A stretch of 35,372 bases of DNA from assembly GCA_022825185.1 (NCBI GenBank), contig JAJDYK010000131.1, positions 1-35,372 on the forward strand, written 5' to 3'. The notes under the pieces were generated by a model, which was not told where the DNA came from, ran no database searches, and saw only the letters and a program-made list of their open reading frames with translations. This document shows positions 15,226 through 24,233 of the stretch, piece after piece. A program made the position numbers and the translations under genes. How positions within the stretch are numbered: the first letter of the stretch is position 1; each line of letters opens with the position of its first letter. Source of the stretch: Candidatus Latescibacterota bacterium. GTDB taxonomy: Bacteria > Latescibacterota > UBA2968 > UBA8231.

Positions 15226-17625
15226 ATGTCTGCGAGCAAAAAGACGCTTCGGCGGCCCGCGCTGTGGACCGCTCTCGGATTCGGAACCGGCATTTTCTTG
15301 GGACGGGCCGTGGAGATAGGCTCAGTCGCAGCGGCGGTCCTGAGCGGCTTGGCCTTTCTCTGCGCGGCCGCAGGCTTCTACCACAAGGTGCGTTGGGCGG
15401 GTTGGATGGCGTGGGTATTGGTCATCCTGTTAGGCGCGCTGCGTTACCACATCGACACAGCCCTGTCCCCTTTGCCCCACCTAGTCGCGCTCGAGGTCTT
15501 TGGCCAGCGCGGCGTAATCACCGGGCGCATCGTCCAAGAACCAGAGCGAGGGGACGAGCGAATATACTTTACTATCGAGCTGGAACAGGTAGTCGCCGAC
15601 AGCGCCATCTACCACTTGAGCGGGCAAGTGCTAGTCACAGTAAAAGACGCGTACTTGCCAGCCGATTACGGCGACCGCGTATCCCTGCGCGGAAAGCTGC
15701 AAAGACCCCGTGCGGTGCGGAATCCTGGTGCCTTCGACTACCGAGCCTTTTTGGCCCAACAGGACATCTACGGCACGCTCTTCGTCGGCAAACCCGAGCA
15801 AATCGTTTCCGTAGAGCACTTGCCTGGGCACTGGCTGTACGAGAGGGTAGTACTGCCCCTCAGACGAGCCGTGCGCCAGAGCATTGAGCGCAACCTTTCA
15901 GGAGCGCCAGCCGGACTGCTGTTGGGCGTACTCTTAGGAGAGAAGCGGCGGATTCCCGAGGAAGTGCGCGCTGCGTTTCGCAGCACCGGACTGGCGCACG
16001 CGCTCGTAGTCAGCGGACTCCACGTCGGCATGGTGGGTGGGTTCTTCTTCTTCGGTTTCCGATTCCTGCGGCTCGCCGATCGGCCGAGTTCCGCAGCCAC
16101 CATCGTCGCGCTGGCACTCTATGCCCTCGCAACCGGAGCGCAGGTGCCGGTGGTGCGAGCGGTCCTGATGGGAGCGGTGGTGCTGTTGGGACGGGTGCTC
16201 CGGCGGCAGGGCGACATCTACAACACCCTAGGGCTGGCGGCGCTAGCAATTTTAGTGATATGGCCGGAGAGTCCGTGGAGCCTGAGCTTCCAACTCTCCT
16301 TTGGCGCGACGTGGGCCATCGTCGCCTTGCACGGACCTCTCGCCTCGCTTTTTCCCGCAGCCTCTCAACGCGCCGATAGCCGAATCGGCCGCTGGATCGT
16401 CACTCCACTGTGCGTCTCGCTAGCGGCCCAACTCGGCACCGGGCCTTTGATCGCCTATTCCTTTCAGCAGCTAGCACTGGGGGCCGTGGTGGCCAATATA
16501 GTGGTAGTGCCGCTTTTGGCGCTCGCCGTGGGCTTGGGCCTACTCGCCGCGTTGACGGGGTGGATTTTGCCCTCGGTCGCCACCCTGTTCAACGCCGCCA
16601 ATTACTTGGTCCTCGTGGGGCTGATCGAGCTGGTCTCGTGGTGGGCCGCGCTGCCCTTTGCGTCTGTGGCCGTGCCTCGGCCGGGGGTGCTCTTCGTCGC
16701 AGTAGTTGCCGCGCTCTGCCTACTCGGCCCACTTCTGACCCACAGGGTGTGGGCGCGCAAAGCTGCCATTTTCGCAGCGCTCCTCTGGCTCAATGTCGCG
16801 GTGTGGACCTACGCGCTCCGCGCCCGCGACTTGGAGATCGTCTTTTTGGACGTGGGCCAAGGCGACGCGGCGTTTGTGCGCTTCCCCGACGGCAAAACCA
16901 TGGTCGTCGATGGCGGCGAGCGCAACGCATACTTCGACTGCGGCGAACAGGTGCTGTTGCCTTTCTTGCGCTACATGGGCGTCCGGGGGGTCGATGTCGT
17001 CGTAGCCTCGCATTCGCACAACGACCACATCGGCGGACTGGTAACCCTGTTGGAGCAAATGGAAGTCGGCCACTTCCTCGATAGCGGACAAATCTATGAC
17101 TCGTGGACCGCACGGCGTTTGCAAGAACTCATCGCCGAACGGGGCGTGCGCTACCACCGAGTCGCAGCGGGTGACAGCTTGGCGGGCTTGGGCGGGGTCG
17201 CGGGACTGGTCCTGCATCCGACTGCGAATTTTGTCGATGCAGACGGCAACCCCCCTTTTGGCCTCAACAACGGCTCAGTGGTCTTTAGCTTGCAGCACGG
17301 AACCGTGCGAGTGCTCTTCACCGGCGACGTAGAGCAAGAAACCGACCCGGTGATCCTCGCTTGGGGGCCGCGGCTACAGGCGCGCCTGCTCAAGGTGGCC
17401 CACCACGGCTCGCGCACCTCGTCGCAGCCGCTTTTTGTCGAAGCAGTCTCGCCCGCAGTGGCGGTGATGTCACTCGGAGAGGGCAACAAGTTCAAGCACC
17501 CGGCCCCAGAGGTCGTCGCGCGCTACGCAGCGCACGGAGCGCGGGTGCTGCGCACCGACCACACCGGCGCGATACAAGTGCGGATTGACGGCACACGCAT
17601 GGCCGTGCAGACGATGCTGGAGTGA
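15226..17625 (+). CDS. comEC: ComEC/Rec2 DNA uptake channel
   Basis: 799 aa. The order is the classic one: an N-terminal membrane segment and DUF4131-like OB region (residues about 10-190), a multi-pass competence domain (about 210-510, with GVLLGEKRRIPEEVRAAFRS and THALVVSGLHVG-like SGLAHALVVSGLHVGMVGGF), and a C-terminal metallo-beta-lactamase domain (about 535-799) with LDVGQGDAAFV, the metal motif HSHNDHIGG from H596, FTGDVEQE and KVAHHGSRTS. ComEC transports single-stranded DNA across the inner membrane in natural transformation; the nuclease-like domain is complete here. The ATG at 15226 has only a poor ribosome site. It converges with the E2 gene nine bases away. Confidence 0.95.
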   Translation: MSASKKTLRRPALWTALGFGTGIFLGRAVEIGSVAAAVLSGLAFLCAAAGFYHKVRWAGWMAWVLVILLGALRYHIDTALSPLPHLVALEVFGQRGVITGRIVQEPERGDERIYFTIELEQVVADSAIYHLSGQVLVTVKDAYLPADYGDRVSLRGKLQRPRAVRNPGAFDYRAFLAQQDIYGTLFVGKPEQIVSVEHLPGHWLYERVVLPLRRAVRQSIERNLSGAPAGLLLGVLLGEKRRIPEEVRAAFRSTGLAHALVVSGLHVGMVGGFFFFGFRFLRLADRPSSAATIVALALYALATGAQVPVVRAVLMGAVVLLGRVLRRQGDIYNTLGLAALAILVIWPESPWSLSFQLSFGATWAIVALHGPLASLFPAASQRADSRIGRWIVTPLCVSLAAQLGTGPLIAYSFQQLALGAVVANIVVVPLLALAVGLGLLAALTGWILPSVATLFNAANYLVLVGLIELVSWWAALPFASVAVPRPGVLFVAVVAALCLLGPLLTHRVWARKAAIFAALLWLNVAVWTYALRARDLEIVFLDVGQGDAAFVRFPDGKTMVVDGGERNAYFDCGEQVLLPFLRYMGVRGVDVVVASHSHNDHIGGLVTLLEQMEVGHFLDSGQIYDSWTARRLQELIAERGVRYHRVAAGDSLAGLGGVAGLVLHPTANFVDADGNPPFGLNNGSVVFSLQHGTVRVLFTGDVEQETDPVILAWGPRLQARLLKVAHHGSRTSSQPLFVEAVSPAVAVMSLGEGNKFKHPAPEVVARYAAHGARVLRTDHTGAIQVRIDGTRMAVQTMLE

Positions 17626-17634
17626 GGGACGCGC

Positions 17635-18723
17635 CTATTCTTTTAGCCCCAATTCGGGCCGCTCAATCAAGGACCGCAGGCGATCGAGGAAACGAGCCGC
17701 CGCGCCGTTTTCGAGCAGCCCACTCTCAACCGTCAGGCTCAAAGATATCAACGCCCGCGGCACCACGCGGCCCTCGCGCACGGCCGGGCGCTCGGCAATG
17801 CGCCCCAGTCCCAAGGTCGCACGGTAGGGAGGACGGAGGATGGGAGTAAAGGCGTCGATGCCGTACATGCCGAAATTGGCGATGGCAAAGGTGCCACCCT
17901 GCACGGCCTCCGGTTCCAAAACGCGCCGCCGTGCCTGAAGCGCTAGAAAGCGTGCCGCGGCCGCGAGTTCGGCCCAGTTTTTGGTATGTGCGTCGCGGAT
18001 AACCGGACTCGCCAAGTCTTCGCCCGTATCTACGGCGAGACTGAGGTGGACGGCCTCGGCCCCCGAGGCATTCAACTGAGGGTAATCAGCCAAGGCGACG
18101 ACCGCTAGTTTAGCAATCAGATGGTGATACGCAGGTGCTGGCGCATCCTCTGCCTTGAGCCGCGGGCGCAGCGTCACCAACTCAGTGGCATCTACTTCGG
18201 TCGTCAGAATCGCGAGGGCAGCTTGACCGCTGCGAGCGGCAACCACGCGAACGTCGCGCTCGACGATCCGGCCCGTGCGCCCGCTGCCCGTCAGCACGCG
18301 CCATTCCACCCCAAGCTCCGAGGCCACGCGCCGAGCGCGGGGGCTAATGGTCGGTCCCGCAGAGCGAGCCGGCGCAGGCGTTGGAGATGGTTTTGGTTTT
18401 GCTACGGGCGCGGGTTCCGCAGGCGTTGGAACCGGTTCTGCGGTGGGAGTTGGAGGCGGCGCAGTCGGCATTTCCTCGCCGGGCTGCAACAGATAGCCCA
18501 ACAGAGTACCCACCGGCACGGTATCGCCGGGTCGGGGCGCGTCCGAAGGGATACACAGGATGCCGCCGGAAAAGGTCTCGATCTCATTGAGGGCCTTGTC
18601 GCTTTCCACCGTAAAGAGGATTTCGCCGGCCTCGACCGCGTCGCCATCGGCTTTGAGCCACTCGACGAGCGTGCCCTCCTCCATGGTCCACCCCAAGCGG
18701 GGCATTGCGATTGCCTCGGCCAT
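17635..18723 (-). CDS. 2-oxoacid dehydrogenase E2-like protein with altered active site
   Basis: 362 aa, short for an E2. Residues 1-80 are a lipoyl domain with the lipoylated lysine K43 (VESDKALNE). A Pro/Ala linker and a peripheral-subunit-binding domain follow (ISPRARRVASELGVEWRVLT and GRTGRIVERDV). The remainder aligns with the acyltransferase core (YHHLIAKLAVVALADYPQLN, GGTFAIANFGMYGIDAFTPI, YRATLGLGRI). At the place of the invariant DHRVVDG the sequence reads ESGLLEN: the catalytic His is S334 and the Asp is E338. I confirmed this from the bases. It may serve as a lipoyl scaffold rather than an active transferase, or be compensated elsewhere. The ATG follows AGGAG. It is the last gene of an E1alpha-E1beta-E2 operon. 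Confidence 0.85.
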   Translation of the reverse strand: MAEAIAMPRLGWTMEEGTLVEWLKADGDAVEAGEILFTVESDKALNEIETFSGGILCIPSDAPRPGDTVPVGTLLGYLLQPGEEMPTAPPPTPTAEPVPTPAEPAPVAKPKPSPTPAPARSAGPTISPRARRVASELGVEWRVLTGSGRTGRIVERDVRVVAARSGQAALAILTTEVDATELVTLRPRLKAEDAPAPAYHHLIAKLAVVALADYPQLNASGAEAVHLSLAVDTGEDLASPVIRDAHTKNWAELAAAARFLALQARRRVLEPEAVQGGTFAIANFGMYGIDAFTPILRPPYRATLGLGRIAERPAVREGRVVPRALISLSLTVESGLLENGAAARFLDRLRSLIERPELGLKE

Positions 18724-18733
18724 GCGCTTGCTC

Positions 18734-19711
18734 CTACTCGGCCATCAAGTCGCGGATGGCCCGTTCTATGTCCTCCCTGTTGGGCGCAACCACGGCCTCT
18801 AAGGGCGCACTGTACGGCGTGGGCACGTGCGCGCCGTTGAGGCGGCGCACCGGAGCGTCGAGGTCGTCGAAGGCTCGGTCAACCACTGCGGCGGCGATTT
18901 CTGCGCCCATGCCACAGGGGGCAAAGGTCTCATCGGCGATCAGCAGGCGGCCCGTCCGGTGGACGGATTCGAGCACTGTGTCGATATCGAGGGGGGACGT
19001 AGTGCGGGGGTCGATCACTTCGACCGAGATGCCCTCGCCGGATAGGGCCTCGGCGACTTGCAGCGTCTCGGGCACCATAGTAGTAAAAGCCACGACCGTC
19101 AGATGCTCGCCGCGACGACACACAGCCGCTTGGCCAAAGGGAATGGAGTACTCTTCTTCCGGCACTTCGCCGCGAGTGTTGAGCAAGGACTTGTGTTCGA
19201 GGAAAAGCACCGGATCGTCGCCGCGCAGGGCCGTCTTAAATAGACCCTTGGCGTCGTACGGATTGGACGGCACTGCGACCTTGAAACCGGGCAGATGCGT
19301 AAAAATCGGATAGTAGTTGCCCGAGTGATGAGTGGCAGCCGCGCCGCCGACGCCAATACAACCGCGCAGGACGATGGGCATTTTCAGACGACCGCTGCTC
19401 ATGTACTGCATCTTGGCGATCTGGTTGATTAGTTCGCCGAACGCATCGAGGATGAAGTCCAAGAACATGAAATCCACGACCGGCCGCGTCCCGGTCATGG
19501 CCGCGCCAGCGCACAAACCGACGAAGCCGCGCTCGCATATCGGAGTGTCGCGCAGGCGCTCCGGACCGTACAGATCGAAGAGTCCGGTGGTAGTGTTGAA
19601 ATTGCCACCGCGCGGCCCAATGCCCTCGCCGACGACGAAAATGGTCTCGTCGCGCGCCATCTCCTCGGCCAAGGCTTGGTGCGCCGCTTCTACGTACGTG
19701 AGTTCGGGCAT
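18734..19711 (-). CDS. 2-oxoacid dehydrogenase E1 component, beta subunit
   Basis: 325 aa, the usual length for PdhB/AcoB/BkdB. Markers are FVVGEGIGPRGGNFNTTTGL, the RDTPICERGFVGLCAGAAMT segment with the ThDP-activating Glu, the HHSGNYYPIFTHLPGFKVAV stretch carrying the phosphate/active-site His, and VEVIDPRTTSPLD before the C-terminal transketolase domain. With the alpha subunit it decarboxylates a 2-oxoacid and reductively acylates the E2 lipoyl group. Its ATG overlaps the alpha stop by one base (TAATG), indicating coupled, equimolar synthesis. Substrate could be pyruvate, acetoin or a branched-chain acid. Confidence 0.93.
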   Translation of the reverse strand: MPELTYVEAAHQALAEEMARDETIFVVGEGIGPRGGNFNTTTGLFDLYGPERLRDTPICERGFVGLCAGAAMTGTRPVVDFMFLDFILDAFGELINQIAKMQYMSSGRLKMPIVLRGCIGVGGAAATHHSGNYYPIFTHLPGFKVAVPSNPYDAKGLFKTALRGDDPVLFLEHKSLLNTRGEVPEEEYSIPFGQAAVCRRGEHLTVVAFTTMVPETLQVAEALSGEGISVEVIDPRTTSPLDIDTVLESVHRTGRLLIADETFAPCGMGAEIAAAVVDRAFDDLDAPVRRLNGAHVPTPYSAPLEAVVAPNREDIERAIRDLMAE

Positions 19712-20709
19712 TACGCGCCGCCCCCTTGGCTAAAGACGTGGTCGGCCACGGTGGCTGGGTCGGGCCACGGGCTATCGTGGGCAAATTGCAGGGCCTCGGC
19801 GATCAGCGCGGTGACGTCCGCTGTGATCGCGTCGAGTTCTTCTTGGCGGACGTGGCCTGCATCTAGCAGCCTTTGGGCAAAAGCCGGGATGGGATCGCGC
19901 TCTTTCCACTCGTCGATTTCCTCGGTGGAGCGGTAGCCCCCATCGCGCATTCCTTCGGCGTGGGGCCGGGTGCGATAGGTCTTGCACTCGATGAGGGTCG
20001 GGCCGCCGCCTTGGCGCGCACGGGTTATCGCTTCGCCAGCGACCGCGTACACCTCAGCAACGTCGTTGCCATCGACGGCGATACCGGGTAGTCCGTAGGC
20101 TGCGGCGCGATTGGCCACCTGCGGATTGCGAGTGGTATCGACAAAAGCCACTTCCGTGGCGTAGAGATTGTTTTCGCAGACGAAGAGCACCGGCAACTGC
20201 CAGTTGGTCGCTAGGTTGATCCCCTCGTGGAAGGCACCATTGGCTACCGCCCCGTCGCCAAAGAACGCCACGCCGACCTTGGGAACGCCCAAGAGCTTAA
20301 AGGAGTAGCCCGCGCCAGCAGCTTGCAAGATGCAGGGACCGACGATGCCGCTAGTGCCCATCATCCCCACTTGCGGCGAGAATAGGTGCATGGAGCCACC
20401 CCGCCCCTGCGAGCAGCCCGTAGCTTTACCAAAAAGTTCGGCGATCAGTTCCTTGGGCGGGACGCCTTTGGCGAGAGCGTGGCCGTGGCCGCGATGCGTG
20501 CTAAAGACTGCGTCGTCGTCGTTGAGATGAGCGCAAACGCCGGTGGCAATGGCTTCCTCGCCAACGTACGTGTGGCAAGCACCGGGAATCAGACCAGCTT
20601 GGTAGGACCGGGCGAGCTGCTCTTCGCAGCGGCGGATGACCAGCATCTGGCGATAGAGCGCCAGACAGGTATCCTTGTCGGGCAGAACTGCTTCAGTTGA
20701 GGTCGGCAT
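19711..20709 (-). CDS. 2-oxoacid dehydrogenase E1 component, alpha subunit
   Basis: 332 aa from the ATG at 20709; an alternative in-frame ATG lies 14 codons upstream (20751), and neither has a clear ribosome site. The chosen start gives the normal distance to YRQMLVIRRCEEQLARSYQA. The ThDP-binding motif runs from GDG at 151-153 to NN at 180-181. GRGGSMHLFSPQVGMMGTSG and the phosphorylation-loop region YRTRPHAEGMRDGGYRS are also typical, the latter resembling acetoin/pyruvate dehydrogenase alpha chains. It is first in the operon with E1 beta and the E2-like gene. No E3 (dihydrolipoamide dehydrogenase) is in the window, so E3 must come from elsewhere. Confidence 0.92.
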   Translation of the reverse strand: MPTSTEAVLPDKDTCLALYRQMLVIRRCEEQLARSYQAGLIPGACHTYVGEEAIATGVCAHLNDDDAVFSTHRGHGHALAKGVPPKELIAELFGKATGCSQGRGGSMHLFSPQVGMMGTSGIVGPCILQAAGAGYSFKLLGVPKVGVAFFGDGAVANGAFHEGINLATNWQLPVLFVCENNLYATEVAFVDTTRNPQVANRAAAYGLPGIAVDGNDVAEVYAVAGEAITRARQGGGPTLIECKTYRTRPHAEGMRDGGYRSTEEIDEWKERDPIPAFAQRLLDAGHVRQEELDAITADVTALIAEALQFAHDSPWPDPATVADHVFSQGGGA

Positions 20710-20810
20710 GGCGGCGAATATAGCGATTGTCTGCCGCCTTGCCAAAGACATCCGTGAGGTCTGTCGCTATAGTTCCCCCATTGCGAGAGAAACACCCGCG
20801 ACTAGGATCT

Positions 20811-22118
20811 CTACTGAGTTTCCCACACCGCCTTTTTGCTAAAAGCGTCGAGGTCCAAGTCGCCGCGAGCGTAGGCGTCGATGGCGGATTTAGGCACCTT
20901 GAGCAATGCACTGCGGGCGGAGAACGGGGAGCGATATTCGACGATGACGTGCTCATCGGCCTGGACTTGGCGGAGGGTCGCGCCGTAATCGGCGACGGCT
21001 TCGACGATGTTGGCTTTGACGGTGGCGCGGGGCAAAGGGTTGGCAACGCGTATTGGGTCACTAATGAGAAACAAGGCACCTACGTCCGGCTGATACACCC
21101 CCAAAGTGCGTTTGTGTGGCCACGGACGCGAGCCGCGCCCATCCAAAACCTGATCGAGGATGCCGGCCATGATGTCGGTTTTTTTCGAGTCACTGTTTTC
21201 AGAAAAAATGATGCGCTGGCGAAAAGTAGCCGAGTCGATGCGCCCTTCGCGAAAGGCGTCAATAGCTGATTTTTTAACGGTAGCGGTAATTAGAGAGGCC
21301 ACAGCGGCAGCGCGACGATGGCGGGGAGTAAGGCCGTGGACCTGAGCGACTATGGAGCCGTGGGGGGGCGCATCGGCCTCCGCAACGTCAGCCAACAGAG
21401 AGTCTCTTACCCCCACGACTATCCCCTTGACTTCGACTTCGCTCTCCGTGGGCAATTCTTCTAGGTGCTCCCTCAATCTGGTTATCGCCTCGACTTGTTT
21501 GTCCGTGTCGAAGAACGACACAGAATCCCCAAAGGTCAGGACGAACTTTTCAAAATCGAAGGCTCCCTCCCTATGCACAACCATGGGCATAATGGCTTCA
21601 ATTTGCTTGGTAAGATCGAAAGACACGGAATCTACACCGACTGTATAGCCATCGGTAATATGACGTTCTATAGTGCTTGCTAGGTCTGCTGGACGCTGAC
21701 GCTGGTAGCAGACCGTAATCCGGTCGTCTGGGTCGAGTTGGCCGATGATGCCGGCGTAGTTGCTCAGAAATTCGGCGAGTAGGTCGTGGCTTTCTGCCAG
21801 CGATTTCTCGTACGATGAGGGATCGCCTGATTTCAACTCAAGAAACTTGACGCCCTTTTCGTCCCATGCGGCCGATATGCTGGGGTGCCCCTGCCCGGTC
21901 CATAATCCTTTAGTAAAAAAGAAGACCCCGTAGCCGTCGAGGTACAAACCCCGAGAGGACAAGTAGGTAGGATCAGGTGCGTCGTGATCGTGATACAGAT
22001 TGCCGAGCACCCCCTCCATGATGCGGATGTCGCGCTGCATGCGCTGGGGATTGACTTCGGCGAGGCTGGCAGTGGCCATGAAGCCAGCGACTAGGATGGC
22101 GCAGTAAAGCGTGGTCAT
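20811..22118 (-). CDS. Exported protein of unknown function with internal repeat
   Basis: 435 aa. An N-terminal signal peptide ends around residue 20 (ATASLAE). The sequence contains YLDGYGVFFFTKGLW, then mixed regions without known catalytic motifs. Two related segments suggest an internal duplication: VKKSAIDAFREGRIDSATFR at about 282-301 and VPKSAIDAYARGDLDLDAFS at the C-terminus. The ATG is preceded by TAGGAG, nine bases after the anti-sigma stop, so it belongs to the sigma/anti-sigma operon and may be the envelope protein that unit controls or senses. I do not recognise a named family. Confidence 0.75.
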   Translation of the reverse strand: MTTLYCAILVAGFMATASLAEVNPQRMQRDIRIMEGVLGNLYHDHDAPDPTYLSSRGLYLDGYGVFFFTKGLWTGQGHPSISAAWDEKGVKFLELKSGDPSSYEKSLAESHDLLAEFLSNYAGIIGQLDPDDRITVCYQRQRPADLASTIERHITDGYTVGVDSVSFDLTKQIEAIMPMVVHREGAFDFEKFVLTFGDSVSFFDTDKQVEAITRLREHLEELPTESEVEVKGIVVGVRDSLLADVAEADAPPHGSIVAQVHGLTPRHRRAAAVASLITATVKKSAIDAFREGRIDSATFRQRIIFSENSDSKKTDIMAGILDQVLDGRGSRPWPHKRTLGVYQPDVGALFLISDPIRVANPLPRATVKANIVEAVADYGATLRQVQADEHVIVEYRSPFSARSALLKVPKSAIDAYARGDLDLDAFSKKAVWETQ

Positions 22119-22127
22119 GGCAATCTC

Positions 22128-22736
22128 CTATGGGTTGGTATAGCGTGCTGCCGGTAGCACTTCCAGCACGGGTGTTTCGTCGCGGCGCAAGTGGATGTAG
22201 ATCTCGCGGTCGAACTGTTCGAACTGGCGGTTGATGAGCTGCAAGTCTCGATAGCGCTGGGCTTGAATCTCGGTCAGCAAATGGTCGAAGACGCGCTGCT
22301 GGCGCACCTCAGAAGCCCGCAGAAGTTGGTTCACTAACGCGAGGGTGCCCTCCTGTGTGGCCAGTAAATCTTCCCGCGTGGGGGGGTCGTCCACCAGCGC
22401 CTCCCCCCACTTGAGGTCCAATTCACCGGCGCGATAGCTGAGTTCAAACTCTGGCCACGCCAAAAAGAGCGCCAACGCAGCCAACGCAGCAGCAGCCAAA
22501 CCCGCTATCAGCCGGAAGCGCCGACGCGGCACCTCGGCCTCGACAAACGTCAAATCGAGGCGCGGAGTCTCGTCCGGCCAAGCCCTGAGCAACGCCTGCG
22601 TGCTGGCAAGCGCGTCGAGTTCGCGGCGGCACGTCGCACAGGCGGCCACGTGCTCTTTCATGCGCTCCTGTTCACCTTCTTCACATTCGCCGTATAAAAA
22701 GGTGATCAAGTCTTCTTTTTTGACGTTACAGTCCAT
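22128..22736 (-). CDS. Zinc-finger anti-sigma factor
   Basis: 202 aa from the ATG at 22736; a TTG three codons upstream is also possible. The N-terminal anti-sigma zinc-binding domain shows HxxxCxxC (H29, C33, C36 in EHVAACATCRREL), with C3 as a likely further ligand. One transmembrane helix is at about 73-92 (LIAGLAAAALAALALFLAW), followed by a coiled periplasmic part (TEIQAQRYRDLQLINRQFEQ). Such proteins hold an ECF sigma factor at the membrane until a signal releases it. The start lies inside the sigma gene's last codons, an 11-base overlap, which is usual for cognate sigma/anti-sigma pairs. Confidence 0.9.
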   Translation of the reverse strand: MDCNVKKEDLITFLYGECEEGEQERMKEHVAACATCRRELDALASTQALLRAWPDETPRLDLTFVEAEVPRRRFRLIAGLAAAALAALALFLAWPEFELSYRAGELDLKWGEALVDDPPTREDLLATQEGTLALVNQLLRASEVRQQRVFDHLLTEIQAQRYRDLQLINRQFEQFDREIYIHLRRDETPVLEVLPAARYTNP

Positions 22737-23283
22737 CTTGGTCAATGTCCCACTGGTTAAAGGTTTTTCGCAGTGCCTTGAGGCCGTAGTAAAGGCGCGA
22801 TTTAACCGTATTGATCGGGGCGTTGAGCACTTCGGCGATCTCCCGAAACTTCATCCCCTCGTATTCCTTGAGCACCACCACGACGCGCTGTTCTTCGGGC
22901 AGGGTCTGCAAAGCGCGGTTGAGCAGATCGCGCAGCTCGTCCTTGTCCATATCGGCAGCTCGGCACAGCGCCGGATGGGGACCGCCGCTTGCTTCCTCGT
23001 ACGCGTCGAGCGAAACGTGTTGCACTCGCTGGCGCAGGTGGTCGCGGCACAGATTGGCGGCGATCTGGTAGAGCCACGTAGAAAAGCGCTCGGGGTCGCG
23101 CAGCCGGTGCAACTGACGATATGCGCGGATAAAGCTCTGCTGGCAGAGGTCTCGCGCTTCTTCGGCATCGCCGCTGTAGCGGAGCGCGAAGCGGTAGAGG
23201 CGGCCCTGCCAGCGCCAGACCAAGGTATTGAACGCTTGGTGCTGGCCAGCCCTGAAGCGCAGGATGAGATCGGCGTCGCTCAT
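22726..23283 (-). CDS. ECF-family RNA polymerase sigma factor
   Basis: 185 aa from the ATG at 23283 (GAGG close upstream); a TTG nine codons earlier is an alternative. Region 2 is visible in FNTLVWRWQGRLYRFALRYS, GDAEEARDLCQQSFIRAYRQ and FSTWLYQIAANLCRDHLRQR. Region 4, which reads the -35 element, is in LPEEQRVVVVLKEYEGMKFR and EIAEVLNAPINTVKSRLYYG. It redirects RNA polymerase to an envelope- or stress-related regulon and is held by the anti-sigma factor encoded next. No obvious matching promoter was seen upstream. Confidence 0.93.
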   Translation of the reverse strand: MSDADLILRFRAGQHQAFNTLVWRWQGRLYRFALRYSGDAEEARDLCQQSFIRAYRQLHRLRDPERFSTWLYQIAANLCRDHLRQRVQHVSLDAYEEASGGPHPALCRAADMDKDELRDLLNRALQTLPEEQRVVVVLKEYEGMKFREIAEVLNAPINTVKSRLYYGLKALRKTFNQWDIDQDGL

Positions 23284-23404
23284 ACCCTCTAAGACGAGAG
23301 ACGAGCACAAAAAGTTTTACGGGAGAAAAATTTATTGACGTAAGATCGGATGTCGCGTCTCAAGCCGAGGAATTGAGGGCCATCGAATTGGCCACCCCCA
23401 CCAA

Positions 23405-23971
23405 TTACAGATCAATCCAGTAGCGCAACTTTTCAATGAGCGGCGCGGGTTTGCGGCCCTCGGCGCGGAATGCTTGGTTGGGCATGACCATCGAGCTTTC
23501 GAACTGGCCGCCGTTGTGCTCGATGATCTTGCGCGAGCCAATGTTGTCCGAGTCGCAGGTGACTAGCACGCGGTGCAGCCCGATTTCCCGCGATACCTCC
23601 AGCGTCAGGGCGAGGATGACCTTGCCGTAACCGCGACACCGCCGCGAGGGTCGGATACTGTAGCCAATGTGCCCGCCGTAAGTAAGCAGATACGGAGTGC
23701 TGAGTTCGGGTCTTATAGAGGTTTGGCCGATGTACTCGCCGTCGTGTACGAGCCAGAGCACCCGATCTGGGTACCGCACTCGCAAACCTGTCTCATCGGC
23801 GAGGGCCTTGAGGTCGCGCACGAATTGCGGGAACTGATCGGCGAGGGAGTCGCTGTCGTAGCCGAGGGATCGGGCATACGTCGAGTCGAAACGGCCTTCG
23901 GCCAAAAACTCGGTCGCTCCCTTTAGGAAGCTATCTCGGTACAGGACAGAGGGGGGGACGAGGGATTGCAT
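23405..23971 (-). CDS. GNAT-family N-acetyltransferase
   Basis: 188 aa from the ATG at 23971; the frame is open a further 16 codons to a TTG. Core GNAT features are IGYSIRPSRRCRGYGKVILA (acetyl-CoA loop R/Q-x-x-G-x-G/A as RCRGYG), LTLEVSREIGLHRVLVTCDS and DNIGSRKIIEHNGGQFE. The last motif is typical of the subgroup resembling small-molecule and ribosomal-protein acetyltransferases; the substrate is unknown. It stands alone between the sigma operon and the divergent ahcY operon. Confidence 0.85.
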   Translation of the reverse strand: MQSLVPPSVLYRDSFLKGATEFLAEGRFDSTYARSLGYDSDSLADQFPQFVRDLKALADETGLRVRYPDRVLWLVHDGEYIGQTSIRPELSTPYLLTYGGHIGYSIRPSRRCRGYGKVILALTLEVSREIGLHRVLVTCDSDNIGSRKIIEHNGGQFESSMVMPNQAFRAEGRKPAPLIEKLRYWIDL

Positions 23972-24099
23972 GATAGGTTGGATATAACATGGTAGGCAGG
24001 ATTGTGAGGATGGGGGCAAGGTAGGGTGTGAGATCTAGACCGTCAACTTGCGGCGCGCTTGCCCATTCACAGGCGCGTATATCATTAATTGCCTAATTT

Positions 24100-24155
24100 A
24101 TACATGGCTCTTCCTTGGCGAGGGGCGGCGAGCCACCGACGCGCCGGTGGGGCCT
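24100..24155 (+). promoter_or_regulatory. Possible structured leader upstream of ahcY
   Basis: GGCTC (24106-24110) can pair with GAGCC (24130-24134), and CCACCG (24133-24138) with CGGTGG (24145-24150). The two stems share bases, so they are alternatives, and GGGGCCTTTT follows. It lies about 80 bases before the ahcY ribosome site. I did not see the SAH-riboswitch core, so any regulatory role is speculative. Confidence 0.25.
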
Positions 24156-24233
24156 TTTATACAACGAAGCGAAAACCCATGAGCGCAATCTCGCCACAAA
24201 ACAAAACCATTCACTGCACACAAGGAGAACTCA

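Noticed and set aside
24020..24233. SAH riboswitch before ahcY
   Set aside because: The conserved GAGCGCUGC-type core could not be found by eye; only generic stems are present.
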